A stretch of DNA of 64,000 bases from Deroplatys truncata (GCA_030765065.1 CM060984.1:97755488-97819487); one strand, 5' to 3'; numbered from the stretch's first letter, positions 22,346 through 34,315 are shown. Notes: generated by a model from the sequence alone, not told the origin. Program-made: numbers and translations.

Positions 22346-23110
22346 TCTTCAAAAAATTTCTGAATTAAATTTAATTGCAGAGGTATGCGCGGTAGCAAAG
22401 TGTTGTTCGAAAAATCCAGACTGACACTCGACGTCATTCAGCTGTTTAAAAATTGTGTTAGTCATTCCAGTACCCTTCTGCATTGATTTTTTGTTTAAAA
22501 AACATGGTTCTATTGTTTTGTATGCATTTATTGCGCACTAATTTTCGCGATATTCAAGAGAATCTCATACTCAAATCGGGTCCCTCTGTACTCCAATAAC
22601 TGTCATTTTCCGACGAAACATAGCCATATAAATGGAACTATGTTTTGTCGAAGAGGAATATTAAGCATGGGTCAATCACTTTATCATTTCGTAACATACA
22701 ATTGCATAACTTTACCCGGCCCTAATGATCACATGAAATTACCTTATACCGTAAGAACTAAAGGAAAAATCATACGAGAAATTCACTCAATTTCGGATAC
22801 TGAACTCTCGAGTTTGAATGAAAATTTTCCGAAAGCATGCCAGAAACAGGACATTTCCAACATCTCTTATGATAAGGTATTTGCTTCTTTTCATTGGAAT
22901 TGGAATTGCAACTATGCGAGCCTAAGGCGGTTGCGAGGGTATTATAACTGTTTCGGCTGGAGTCCGAGTTGCGCCGGCCGTCACCCAGTATCCGTGCGGT
23001 GGCCACAGTGTGAAAGAAAAGTACTGTACAATTAAATCGCTCTTTTACTCTTTTTAGTTTCAGCATATTACGAGTGTGTGTTTCCTATAGAGGGTAACCT
23101 GTAGTTTTTT
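22346..23110. other. Non-repeat stretch with a 131-codon open frame
   Basis: A plus-strand frame at 22640-23035 starts ATG and encodes 131 residues (Cys, Trp and Arg increase towards the C-terminus). An overlapping minus frame at 22770-23066 has 98 codons. I recognise neither. There is no upstream promoter motif or splice context. Its position between repeats makes it the least repeat-like frame nearby, but coding status is unproven. Confidence 0.25.
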
Positions 23111-23720
23111 ACCTTCTCTGCTACATCTAGTAAGTAGGAGAGTATTGTATTCCACCCAGAGATTCGATATCAATATATGTTTTGATACCCTTTGAATAAA
23201 AATACAAATTCAAAATTTTAATATAATTAAACCATATGATAAATAACGATATCCAACTGCACATCTTAATTTGATTCAACAAAAAAATCTATACTAATTA
23301 AAAATATAAATAATATAAAAAACAAAACATTCTGAATTATCCATCAACTTCTACTTCCAAAAAAAGCACTTGTTGAAAAAGGTGCGTGCACGCGCGAGCG
23401 TGTATATAAACAGTATAAGTAAAAAAGAAAAGTCGAATAAATACCAAACTTGGAGTTTAGGTTCAGTAATTTCCAAAAAATGCGACATGAATATTTTTCA
23501 GAAAATTCCCCACGCCAGACTATTCTTAGCATAGAAGATTTTTAGAAATCTTTTATTTTCCCAAAAAATGGCTAGCGATTTTTATTAAAGTACCATATGT
23601 TTTAAAGATATTTACATTACAAATAAAATATGTATCTTGAATTTTCTGGAAATAGCCTGTAAAGTCCACTTCATTTGGCAGACGTTTTGTATAATCTTGA
23701 ATGTACCACATCAGATTTTC
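23111..23720 (+). mobile_element. HINE-like element with insertion (copy H18)
   Basis: Left end ACCTTCTCTGCTAC with GTAAGTAGGAGAGTATTG. About 140 bp of A/T-rich DNA of other origin follows (about 23205-23345), then core from CTTCCAAAAAAAGCAC to TGTACCACATCAGATTTTC. The microsatellite has become GTGCACGCGCGAGCG. Confidence 0.7.
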
Positions 23721-23886
23721 TTTTCTTGTATTTTTTATTACCTATCTCAAACTTAGATATGCATTTTAAACAGAATAAAAGGTGTATATGCTACGAGCTA
23801 ACGAAATCAAAAGAATGTTTTATGTCGGGGCTATGTAGTGTTCTCACTCGTTTGTTGAATTTATATTACCTATATTTATCCATGGT

Positions 23887-24145
23887 AAATTAAATGAAGT
23901 TGAGTTTTATTTATGGATGATGTTTAACTGCTATGGTCCTTAACGTCCCATTCTATATGGGGCGTAAAAGACCGGGAATTTTGCTCAGAGACCTCTTTAA
24001 TAGGCTTGAGATTTTTTTTACGATCTGCAAATCTACGACACGGGACCTCCGGTTTTACTTCCCTTCGGAAGGAAGTCATTCTAAGGATGTTTACTCCCCC
24101 AAAAAATCCATCGGGTTTGAACCCGCGACCTCGTAAGACGACATC
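23887..24145 (-). mobile_element. SINE (family B), 5' shortened, with 10-bp target duplication
   Basis: On the minus strand: B-box GCGGGTTCAAACCCG, then the family B body (GGAGTAAACATCC, CGCCCCATATAGAATGGG) and tail ATAAATAAAACTCAACTTC. The A-box half of the head is missing. TATCCATGGT occurs at 23877-23886 and at 24146-24155, an exact duplication. Confidence 0.85.
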
Positions 24146-24277
24146 TATCCATGGTGTTGTCAGTCCCTGCATACATCAATTAGAGAGCCATTTGGACATC
24201 ATTAATTTCAAGCGGAGTGAAGTTTGTTTTAATAGGTAGATTGCGTAGGTTGTATAACATTTTTCAAACCTATTTTT

Positions 24278-24460
24278 ACTTTCTGTACTACGTATAGTAA
24301 GTAGGGGAAGTATTGTATTCCACCCAAAAATTCGATACCAAGATTTCAGCGGAAATACATGTTTTGAGATCCCCTGAATCTAAAAAAAGCATTTTTCCGT
24401 GTGTGTGCGTGTGTGTGTGTGTCTGAGTGTGTGTGTGTCTGAGTGTGTGTGTGTCTGTCT

Positions 24461-24517
<57 letters not shown>

Positions 24518-25223
24518 TGAGTGTCTGTGAACAGCATAACTCAGAAACGAACAGTCGGATAAACGCCAAACTTGGTGTTTAGGTTCAGTATCTTCCAGAG
24601 ATGCGACACGAAGATTTTCAAGAAAATCCCCCACCCCAGATTACCCTTTACATGGAACATTTTTCGAACATTTTAATTTTCTCAAAAATGGCTCTAACGA
24701 TTTTAATTAAAATATCATATGTTTAAGATATTCTCATGACAAATGAAATGTATATCTCGAATTTTCTGGGAATGTCTCCAAAAGTATTCTTCATCGTGAA
24801 CGACTTTTGCATAACTGGTAAACCATAAGAGACAGACAAAATTTTACTACACAAAAAATGTAGATCACGTTAAAATACACAGTTTGTCATATACATTTTT
24901 TGTTGTTGAGTGAACCATTTTCGAGATATTCCTTGTTATTTCCTTAAATTTTCCAATACTTATACTTTTTCTCAAATTCGTTGTTCATTTTTTTTGTCGT
25001 GGTAATGCAAAGAGAATGGAATACTCCACATAGCAACCAGCTCTTAAAATATTTGACTATCGCTTAAAGCCTACCAATTCCCCTTGCATCTACAAGAAAA
25101 TTAGCAATAAGAGTGACATCTCGATATCTCGATTAACATGAAGCATATGGAGAATAAGCGTTTGCAAAAATAGTTTGTACAACAGTAGAGAAAGTTATGT
25201 GAGTGTAACATATCAGATTTTTT
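24278..25223 (+). mobile_element. HINE-like element with greatly expanded microsatellite (copy H19)
   Basis: Left end ACTTTCTGTACTACGTATAG, core as consensus, right end AGTAGAGAAAGTTATGTGAG, stem-loop variant (ATGTG...CATAT, allowing one G-T pair), CAG and a T-run. The 133-bp GT/GTCT expansion is listed separately. Three long His/Thr-rich minus-strand frames are artefacts of it. Confidence 0.9.
24398..24530. repeat. Expanded (GT)n/(GTCTGAGT)n microsatellite inside a HINE
   Basis: About 133 bases of GT dinucleotides interspersed with GTCTGA units. It sits at the point where other copies carry only 10-70 bases, so it is an in-place expansion of the element's own repeat. Confidence 0.95.
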
Positions 25224-27243
25224 CACAAATAATGGTAAAACTTCGCCAGTGGAGCCAGAGTTTTGAAAATTCACGAGTGGTTTGCCAGTTTAAAACACCA
25301 CGCACCTGATATTGTCCTACAGACGGTTTTTATTGGTTTTTCTAGAAAGTTCATTATATACGGGTGTCACGAATTTTCTTGTTATTTACATATGTATTAT
25401 CAGAGTGGATTCAATTATCTAAAAGATATCATCATTTGACTAAAGCCTTAAGTTATTTTTCTATATCAGTATCAGCTGCTTACTTTCCCCTTAGTATCAT
25501 CCCATTCATGATTTGAAATCTTTTTCCTTTCAACAAAGTTTAGGTTTGGGGAAAGTCTGGAGTGTGGGGTGGAAGCTGACAGATCAGTTGATGTCATGTT
25601 TTCCCCACACAAAAAAATATGCTTTTAGGGGAAATAAAGAACGGACAGATGCATTGCCATTGTTACCCACTGGCCAAAGCTTCACTAACTTCTCCTCACT
25701 CGTGAGCAGGTTCGATATATGTGGCTGTTAAAAATTACTCTGCCAGTTTGCTTAAACAGAGCGATTCAAAAGTGATGGTGAAAAGTTTGAGGATGAAAAA
25801 TACGAAATAAACCAAGCAAGCCATAAGTGTTCAACATTGCTCTGTAAATGGGCAGTTTTGGAAGTAACATTATTTTGGAACATATTTAACATATGTTTTG
25901 AATACGAGTAATGGCTGAAGAACATTTGAAAATAATGGAATTTGTGTAATGTAGTAAAGGAAGTTTTTTCGGTAGGTAGGAACAAAAACGAAAATGCAGT
26001 AACATGGCACTGAGGCAATATGCCTGACAATAGCACTGTCTAACGAGTGAATACTTGAACGAGTAAATGCCCGTTTCCCAAGAGAGCGCATATAAAACAA
26101 AAGCTCAACCACAGTTCCGTATATTTGTTGCTGCTTTTCGAACGAGTTGGGCTCGAACAAACGAGCAAGTATATTATGTTCTACATGAAACGAACGAGTA
26201 AAACCTATGTCCTTAACAGCCTGTAATCTGCAATTGGGTTGAATGATTGTAACGTCATTTGTATAATAATAATTACATTATAGACATTCAGCTTTGCAGA
26301 AACGCTTCCCAGTTGGTCAGGGTCGCTCACTTGCATGTGTCAAGTCCACACGAAGCATAGAGAACATTTACAAATTGACAGTCAAGACGTAAGCCGAAAG
26401 CTGATTTATAGGCTCATAAAACACACGGTTGAACTGCCTCCTGCCTTGCGGGAAAATGGGACTGTTTAGAGACCGCACGCAAAAAAGTACAACGCAAAGA
26501 TAAACTGGTAGAGAAAATAGATCATGGTAGTAGGGAACGGTGCCTTCAAGCTTCATCTGTTTTAGTGTTTCACTATTTGCATTAACTGCATGTTTAAACT
26601 AACACTATTTCTGTAAACCGAAGACGTTTTCCTCTACTAGTTTTCCTCATGTGCTTTAGAAATAGAATTCCTCTTGTTAGTAACTAACGCTCCATATTTT
26701 ATTGAATTCATAGAATTTGAAATCGTTATGTATACCTATTAATAATATAAACAGAGAAAGTGTGTGTATGAGAGAGAGAGTGAGGGGAGGGCGCACACGC
26801 GTTAATCTCGGAACCAACTCAACCGATTTTAATAATTCTTTCTCCATAAAAAGCGCTACTTCCGGTCCTATATTGGCTACACAGTATTTTCAACATGTTT
26901 CAAACCGGTTTTCATATTCATGTCACCAGTAATCGAGTTCGTTCGGGCTTAGGATTTCCGGATCTATTACTATTATTATCATTAAAATATAATTTAAAAA
27001 ATGCTAATTGTAGTTGAGTGTCTGTAGAGGAGATAAGTTTTTAGTTTAAACAATAAAATCTATATAAGACAATTTATACCTCCAAAACTCAATAAAATAT
27101 TTAAATGAAAGGTTGTAAACTTCTTGCAATAACTGGTCTCTAGCTTTAATACTTCAGAAATTAAGTTTTGCTGCTTCTATTCCCATTAATATGCAACAAT
27201 TATGGAAATGGAGTAGTGCACAGGATAGGTTAAAGTTGGTGCT
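25224..27243. other. No recognised gene; one GT-tract motif near 26750
   Basis: Open frames of 60-96 codons only, none familiar. At about 26755-26850, GTGTGTATGAGAGAGAGAG leads into CTCGGAACCAACTCAACCG and ATTTTAATAATTC, the same order of elements (GT tract, then a 'CTC.GAAC...CGATTTT' block) seen in the HINE core. This may be a distant second family of the same kind. The rest is AT-rich DNA. Confidence 0.35.
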
Positions 27244-27600
27244 GTGGCGGTTGCTCAAATTTTATCCCATCCGTCTGACAGCGGAGAGGAATTCTCTTTC
27301 TTCACTCCAGTGAAAGTGAATTCCACGTATCAACTTTATCTTACAAAAGCTATCCACATGTGCGTAGTGCTTGAGAGATTCAAAGAGATTGTATTCACTC
27401 GGCGTGAAGTTGGGAGTATACGGAGGGTGAGGCTGCACACTCTGTTTGATGACAGTTATGATAAGTTGAAAGAAGTTGTATTTGACCTAGCATTATCGTG
27501 TTGTAACATCGCTCTTTTGATAGTTTCCAGTTCCCTTGATTGTGACACGACGTACTGTTTTATGACGCATTCTAGCAAACAGCTCGTCTTCCACAATACA
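27244..27600 (-). pseudogene. mariner transposase catalytic-core fragment
   Basis: Reading the minus strand, LQHDNARSNTTSF (second-Asp block, Asp retained) is followed after a frameshift by PPYTPNFTPSEYNLFESLKH, which aligns with PPYSPDLTPSDYNLF. There the usual Asp residues are Asn and Glu. About 120 codons are preserved in pieces, with no terminal repeat. The 120-codon plus-strand frame covering the region is its antisense shadow. Confidence 0.7.
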
Positions 27601-28609
27601 GTTTGATTGGTCAACCACTTCATATTTTTAAATGTGGCTTTTGTATTTTATTGAAACTGCGCAGTTGTACATTCCGTATCTTGAAGTACTTATATAATAG
27701 ATTCAAAAGTTCACATTATCGATGCGCTTTCTGGAACTGGTGCATTCTTATAGTTATTTTTGCTCACATTTTACGTTACCAAACTGGAGGAACCAATACC
27801 GGGAAACGTTCGGACCGTAATACTGGGGAAACGACAAGGCGAGTGCAGGGAAAGGATTGTCCAAGAACAGGTGAATAGAGATTTAATGCTCAAAAGTTAT
27901 AATCAAAACAGCACATATAGTACATCTCTTTTCTTCATTACAACGTTACCAACACGTTTTCTCATAGTGATCAACTTGCATTAACATAATTACATTACTG
28001 AATTACAATTGTGACGTACAGGAAAGGAGAATAAAACGAAAACTGTCCTCAAAATATTTGTCCTATTGCCCAGCAACACCCCACTCTCGTAAACAAAAGT
28101 TCCTGGCCATAACACACGCGCCAGCGTAATAGTCTGACGGCGAGGGAAACGGACAGTGCCGTTGAAAACATGCAACGTAGAATACCCTTTAAAAGGATTA
28201 ACACCTATATAAGCTCTAATAGGTACATTAATCATCCAAAAACATTAAGCAACAAGAAAAATAAACTATTAGAAGCACCAACTTGTAAAAGCTTTGAAGG
28301 TAACTGTAATATCATACACATCCAAAATTGAGACACGGCATGGGATTTAGCATGTACACAGAAGGCCAAAGAAAATCTTCGGCGCATTTTGTATCTTTTC
28401 TGGGGTCTTTAGAGGCGTGTCCTTCACCTTACTTATTGTATTCCTATGATCAGCAATATGTTAGTACAGGTATATTAACTAATTATAGTTTGAAGTAGGG
28501 GGAAAACATGCTGCTTTATTTATTTATTTATTTATTTATTATTTAGTTATGTTTGCGTCTATGCAGCAACAAGCATTGATATCATTGTGAGAATTCAGTT
28601 CAGTTTATT
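27601..28609. other. No recognised feature apart from an ATTT microsatellite
   Basis: Short frames (74-91 codons) with no resemblance to known families. (TTTA)n occupies about 28513-28543. Confidence 0.4.
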
Positions 28610-29455
28610 ACTTTCTCTACTACGTATAATAAGTAGGGGAAGTATTGCATTCCACCCAAAAATTCGATACAGGGATTTCACCGGAAATACATATTTTGAG
28701 ACCCCCTGAATCCAAGAAAAAGCATTTTTGGAAACATGTCCGTGTGTGTGTGTGTCTGTGAACAGCATAACTCAGAAACGAACAGTCGGATAAACATAAA
28801 CTTGGTATTTAGGTTCAGTATCTTCCAGAGATGCCACACGAAGGTTTTCAAGAACATTCCCCCACCCCAAACTACCCTTTACATGGAACATTTTACGAAA
28901 ATTTTTATTTTCTCAAAAATGGCTCGAACGATTTTGATTAAAATATATGTTTAAGATATTTTCATGACAAATCAAATGTATATCTCGAATTTTCTGGGAA
29001 TGTCTCCAAAAGCATTCTTCGTTGTGAACGACTTTTGCATAACTGGTAAACCATAAGAGATAGACAAAATTTTAGTACACAAAATATGTAGATTGCGTTA
29101 AAGTACACAATTTATGTCATATACATTGTTTTTGTTGAGTGAACCATTTTCGAGATATTGCTTGTTATTCCTTTAAATTTTCCAATACTTATACTTTTTC
29201 TCAAATTCGTTATTCATTTTTTTTTGTCCTGGCAAAGCAAGAGAATGCAATGCTCCACATAGCAACCAGCTCTTAAAAGATTTGACCATCGCTTAAAGCC
29301 TACCAATTCCCCTTGCATCTACAAGAAAATTAGCAATAAGATTAACATCTCGATATCTCGATTAACGTGAAGCATATGGAGAATAAGCGTTTGTAAAAAT
29401 AGTTTGTACAAAAGTAGACAAAGTCATGCGAGTGTAACACATCAGATTTTTTTTT
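28610..29455 (+). mobile_element. HINE-like element, complete (copy H20)
   Basis: ACTTTCTCTACTACG at 28610, short GTGTGTGTGTGTCTG at 28742, core, AGTAGACAAAGTCATGCGAG, stem-loop variant, CAG and a T-run. Little diverged from H9, so a fairly young copy. Confidence 0.9.
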
Positions 29456-30694
29456 GTTATAAAGTGCTACCTTGCTATGTATTTAATGAACACCATTTTG
29501 CCCGCCTGAACATCTTCTCACACTGCACATTTTACATTTCGCTAACCTGGGCGCTCATCAAGTCTTCCCCTTAGCTTTTAACCCTTTCAAAGGCGTGTCC
29601 TGCACTATCCGATAAGGTATGGGCTACCAATCACGATAAGAGGGTGAATGGCGAAATGAATGCGCTCACTCTGCCTTTTTCTTTAAACATATATTTCATT
29701 TCTTCGCCATTTTGTAACCTTTGTTGTGGTAATTGGTGTAACTATTTAGCAGAAGACTGGCGCACCCTTGTACTGTGGTCTAAAGCAACCAATGAAATGG
29801 CCATGGCTTCGCAAGGCCACGTATAACGATAAATAATGCGAGGTGCAGTGAGATTTTATTTGGCGCTCTTTGACAATAGCAGTTCCCCTCAAATCTCAGT
29901 ACTACATGAGAAATAGTGTGACCTGAAGCGTGTTTGACTGCCGAAAACACAGTATCAATAAACTTGAAATGCTAGTCTGCTTTCGAATATGTACAACAGT
30001 GGCCCCATGGAAGGTCATAATCAGAGTATAAGCCAAGCAAATAATTTACAAAGAGCTGAGCTAGGCATGGACAAACTCACCAAAATTACGTGTACACCTC
30101 AAGATCCGAAAATACATACTCAACCCACTCGTTACAGAGCAGCTCGGACAATCCTCAATCAGCTTTTCTGGCGACAAACGGAACTAAAATTTGCCCATGG
30201 TGTAGCAAGCGGCAACCATTGGTACTAAGAGTGAATTTAATTACGTAAACTTCATGTAAATTAATGTGCGATCAGCACACTGGTATGTTTGCAACTGCGG
30301 CGGCAACATACGGGACATTAGTGAAGAAATTGCGGATTTTCATCTCCAAATCATCTAGAGATTTTGGTTTTTTTTAGACAAATGGTTTCCTTCATGTCAA
30401 TGTGAGCTGTAAGCCATTTATGTGGGCCACGTCTTCCTGTCCACCTTGCGGAAATGAGGCGCAATCAAATGCGAATGCCATTTGCATAATGTAGGAATAC
30501 ACCTTCCAGAAACTGTTGGTTACTTCTCTACGCAGTTCTTTCTACAAATTCCAGGTTTTTGTGGTGGGAACTTCGAGCCCCCTATATGTGGCAGGTCTAA
30601 AAGTTTGTAATATATACAAACAAGTACACCTGGATTGCCAGGCTGAATACATACAGGACAACCCAGTACTGTTGCACTCTGTCCCTGCGTCAAA
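29456..30694. other. No recognised gene; clustered CCAAT-type motifs
   Basis: Three CCAAT motifs in either orientation (near 29618, 29733 and 29789) lie within 200 bp of moderately GC-richer sequence. A 79-codon plus-strand frame at 29989-30228 is unrecognised. Evidence for a promoter is weak. Confidence 0.25.
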
Positions 30695-30868
30695 GACCAC
30701 TCTAAAAATGTTTCTATTTGGAGCAACGTTGCTTCATTAAGGAGCAAAAAATTCTGAACACTACGTATGGAAAGAGATGTCCAACCTAGTCGGATGCTAC
30801 GTACTCTTCCAGTGTGCATCTTAATGAAGCAACGTTGTTGCGATCTGTAACATATTTTTAAAGTGGTC
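30695..30868. repeat. Foldback (inverted repeat), arms about 48 bp
   Basis: GACCACTCTAAAAATGTTTC ... GCAACGTTGCTTCATTAAG (30695-30741) is mirrored by CTTAATGAAGCAACGTTG ... TTTAAAGTGGTC (30820-30868). The unpaired loop is about 78 bp. Arms are roughly 80 percent alike by eye. It could be a small foldback transposon. The open frames here (30516-30740 and 30520-30819) reflect the arms. Confidence 0.75.
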
Positions 30869-30954
30869 CTTCACATGCAGATACGTAACGAAAATAGCAA
30901 CAACTTAAAATTATGTGGACATTCATAATCCTCAGAATATCTCAACACTAATTA

Positions 30955-31754
30955 AAAATCTGAGGTGTAACATTAACATGACTTTCTTTACCCTCTATCG
31001 CCTATCTATTTCATTTTACCGAGATAAACCTTTACGGAAATAGCTACATTACACAATTCATTATAGCTACAAAGGGTATAGCGATAGTCAAATGTTTTAG
31101 AACCAGATGCTATACGCTGGTCTTAGAATTCCATACTATTTCCATGACATCGCGAGAAACTGCTGAAGATCGACAGGACTTTAAAATAATGGCTAAGAAT
31201 TGAACAATTCGAACCATTGATAACGGATATCTCAGAAATGGCTGATGCCACAGAAACGTTATTTTAAATAAATTGTGTGTTTTAAATAGATCTACATTCT
31301 TGTGTAGCACGTTTTGGTCTGTCACTTAACGTTTACCAGTTATATAATATTATACAACATTATTTTCGAACGGAGAGGACTTCAAAAGCTACTTTCAGTA
31401 AATTCAAGCTATAGATTTTGTCACGTAAATATCATTAACATATAGTATTTTAATAAAAATCGTTGGAGTCAGTTTTTAAAAAATAAATATTTGAAAAATG
31501 TACCATATAAAGGATAGTTGGATGTAAGAGGATTTTCTTGAAAATCTTCGTGTCACATCTTTGGAATGTACTGAATCTGATACCAAGTTTGCTGTTTATC
31601 CGACTTTTCGTTTTTGAGCTATGCTGTTCACACACACACACACAGACACACACATGGCGATTTTTTCTATTTTGTTTTTCATTCAGGGTTCCGGAAAACA
31701 TGTATTTCCGGTGAAATCTCGATCTCTACCTACTAGGTATGTGGGAGAGAAAGT
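30955..31754 (-). mobile_element. HINE-like element, complete (copy H21)
   Basis: Minus strand: left motif GAGAGAAAGT at 31745-31754, microsatellite (GTGTGTCTGTGTGTG) at about 31627-31655, core, right motif and stem-loop variant at about 30960-30995 (AATCTGAGGTGTAACATTAAC on the plus strand). Confidence 0.85.
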
Positions 31755-31812
31755 AAAAATGCAAAAGGAGATTGCTTCACACCGTGCTATATACAATTTT
31801 ACAGGTAATATA

Positions 31813-32697
31813 CGAGGTCTGATCAACAAAGACTGAGACTGATTTTTTCCTGTAGCTTCCGTAATAGTTTCGTATCTGTAACATATATATTTGAAAAGAG
31901 CGGGTTTTTATGTAAAATGTTGGTAGGCGGCAGCACTCTCGTGTTGGTAGGTTGGTAGTAATGCTCTATTTTGTAGACCCTACGTGCATTTCGCATACCA
32001 GACTATGGAGGTGATGCATTTTTTAAATCGATTATCACCGGTGATGAGTCATGGCTGCATCATTATGATCCTGAAGGAAAACAAGCCAGCACAGTGTGGA
32101 AATCGCCAGGTTCTCAAACACCAAAAACGGCAAAAGTTGTTCCATCTGCAGGGAAAGTGATGGTGATCACATTTTTTTGAATTAATGGAATGATTTACCA
32201 GCATGCAGTTCCCCCTCACACTACTGTTACAGCAGCATACTACACGTCAGTATTGGCTACACTGAGAAAGCACATTGCAAAGAAACGACCAGAGCTTTCT
32301 CGGACTGGGTGGCGACTTCATCATGACAATGCACGGCCTCACGTCGCAAATCAAGTCATGCAGTTTCTGGCTGGATTAAACATTACCTGTGTACCACATC
32401 CACATTATAGCCCCGATCTTGCACCCTGTGACTTTTTTTTTATTCCCATCACTAAAGGCAAAGCTTAGGGGTATTCGATTTGAGAACTCTGAAGCAGTGC
32501 TCAAGAAAAGTGAGGCGATCCTCAAGGACCTGATAAAGAATGGTCTGTAGCACGTGTTCAAGGACTGGCAGAGACGCTATAAAAGGTGCATTGAAGTAGG
32601 AGGGGACTACTTTGAAAAAGATCATGTAAACATTGAATTGGAGTAATAAACATCTGTGAAAAACAAATCAGCCTCAGTCTTTGTTGATCAGCCCTCG
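31813..32697 (+). mobile_element. mariner element with intact terminal repeats and 5' internal deletion
   Basis: Flanked by TA at both ends. Terminal repeats begin CGAGGTCTGATCAACAAAG (left) and, inverted, CGAGGGCTGATCAACAAAG (right). At 885 bp it is roughly two-thirds of a normal mariner, and the N-terminal DNA-binding region is gone. The catalytic core is readable: ITGDESWLHHYDPEGKQ (first Asp), HHDNARPH (second) and YSPDLAPCDFFF (third), with 34 residues between the last two, the DD34D spacing. A poly-T expansion near 32433 and further indels break the frame. Inactive. Confidence 0.9.
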
Positions 32698-32738
32698 TAA
32701 AACATATGTTATCTTAAAGTGCAGGATGAAAAGTGATT

Positions 32739-33115
32739 GAGGCGGCGCCGTGGCCGAGTGGTTAGACCGCTCGCCTCCCACCGAGGCGGCCCGGGTTCAA
32801 TCCCAGGGACCTGCATGTGGGATTTGTGGTGAACGAAGCGGGCGGGCGGGTCTTCTCCGGGTTCTCCGGTTTCCCGCGCCATTCATTCCACCAACTGCTC
32901 CATCATCACCTTTCATCCATTTCACCAACATTTCGTTTCATCTACTTCCTTCATCCCATACCAGGCATCGGGCTGATCATCCATCCTGGATGCTCTGTCT
33001 GATCCATGAGTGTCTGCTCCTCGACGGGCCTCTGACCCCAGGCACCCGCTTGTAAGTCCTGGGGGTGTAAGTCCTAGATAAGAGGAGGGTAAACAGATAA
33101 TGAATGAATGAATGA
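32739..33115 (+). mobile_element. tRNA-derived SINE (family A) with perfect 13-bp target duplication
   Basis: Head GGCGGCGCCGTGGCCGAGTGG with A-box TGGCCGAGTGG (32751-32761) and B-box GGGTTCAATCC (32793-32803), closest in type to a Ser/Leu-like tRNA. The body is CT-rich, and the 3' end GAGGAGGGTAAACAG is followed by (AATG)n. ATGAAAAGTGATT is present at 32726-32738 and 33116-33128. Open frames inside are by-products. Confidence 0.92.
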
Positions 33116-33128
33116 ATGAAAAGTGATT

Positions 33129-33794
33129 CATCGATAATAAGCAAGTTAAGCTTAATAAATACGGAAATGTACATCATGCAATCGCCTCAGACTCCCGCTA
33201 ATACTATGGGTATAGCAGGACTACTATGACCAGATATAGTATGGGTTATTATAAAATTCAGAGCAATTTTTCCAAAGAATGAATTAAAAACACAGTACAA
33301 CAACATTGTAATTGACGTTGAAAACAAAACCACACGTTTAATACTACACTTCATTAACCACTTATGGTTCTTTCATGCATTATGTACATGACAATGTCAC
33401 CGAAAAGAAACTGGTAATATTAAATAAAACGTATTATTGATACTATGTACTAATGAAAAATATATTCCAAGAGTGACGGCAACATACCAGAGTAACATTA
33501 AAATGTACAGCGTTAGTTTGTTGTTTCATCAAAGTTGTCAAAATATGACAATCCATGATAAAGTAAAGAATAAACCAACTCACTACTCACTATCTCCCAC
33601 TTACGAAATACTGCACAGTCAACGATAAATTTACAGTTAAGACTGACTGTCTCTTTTATTGTTTACAGTTGCGCTAACTCGGAATTAAAATATACCTCGA
33701 AGTTTTTTTTTGGTATTCACGATAACGTAATTTAAATTTTCAAGAAGATTTTACAGTCTGTTACATCATACAAAAATAATTACTATTTTATATA
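33129..33794. other. AT-rich DNA without recognised features
   Basis: A single 63-codon plus-strand frame at 33437-33628 with no resemblance to a known family, and no repeat structure. Confidence 0.4.
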
Positions 33795-34032
33795 GCCTGC
33801 CTATGGTAGGTAGAGGAAGTATTGTATTTGGCCCAAAACCTCAGTATTTAATTGCAAATACTACTTTTATCCTTTGGTAAAAACCAGAATTATCAAAATG
33901 GTTCAGTTTCGTGCATAGCTTAAAAAAATTAATTTCAAAGCTCATATTTAAATCCAGCATATTTCAAGAATGCAAGAGGAACACATTCATAAAATTCCAC
34001 CCACCACAAGTAAAATCCCGCATGGAAATTAC

Positions 34033-34081
<49 letters not shown>

Positions 34082-34315
34082 TACTTTCTTATAATTAGCT
34101 CTTATGATGTTGACGAAAATATTAAATTTCATTCATCATGCCAATGTCTTAAGCATGTTATACCTTGAAACTGCTCTAAATGATCTATAAAGTCTCTTTC
34201 CTTCTAACTAAATTTTACATACTAGGTAATTATTACGAATAGATAAAAACTTACTACAAGAAAGATACAATTCATTTAAATAAACAACTTTATTTATAGT
34301 ATTACCATTTAGGAA
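33795..34315 (+). mobile_element. Highly diverged HINE-like element (copy H22)
   Basis: GGTAGGTAGAGGAAGTATTG (left end), AAAACCAGAATTATC, CCAGCATATTTCAAGAATGC and ACTTACTACAAGAAAGATAC follow the family order, but identity is low. An (ATT)n run replaces part of the middle. The boundaries are estimates. Confidence 0.5.
34034..34083. repeat. (ATT)n microsatellite
   Basis: About 16 TTA/ATT units, giving poly-Asn or poly-Ile open frames on either strand with no coding meaning. Confidence 0.95.

Noticed and set aside
24288..24634. Three overlapping minus-strand frames rich in His and Thr
   Set aside because: They are translations of the (GT)n/(GTCT)n microsatellite and the HINE core. The same frames recur in every copy and contain no conserved domain.
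27244..27606. 120-codon plus-strand frame
   Set aside because: The minus strand of the same interval encodes recognisable mariner blocks, so the plus frame is its shadow.
32742..32815. A genuine tRNA gene at the SINE head
   Set aside because: A- and B-boxes are present, but the sequence continues into a repeated body with an (AATG)n tail and target duplications, and no proper acceptor stem closes the tRNA fold. The same holds at 45143 and 53207.
32750..33055. 101-codon frame beginning at the SINE head, and similar frames at 45151 and 53216
   Set aside because: These are translations of family A SINEs including the tRNA-like head, recurring wherever the SINE does.
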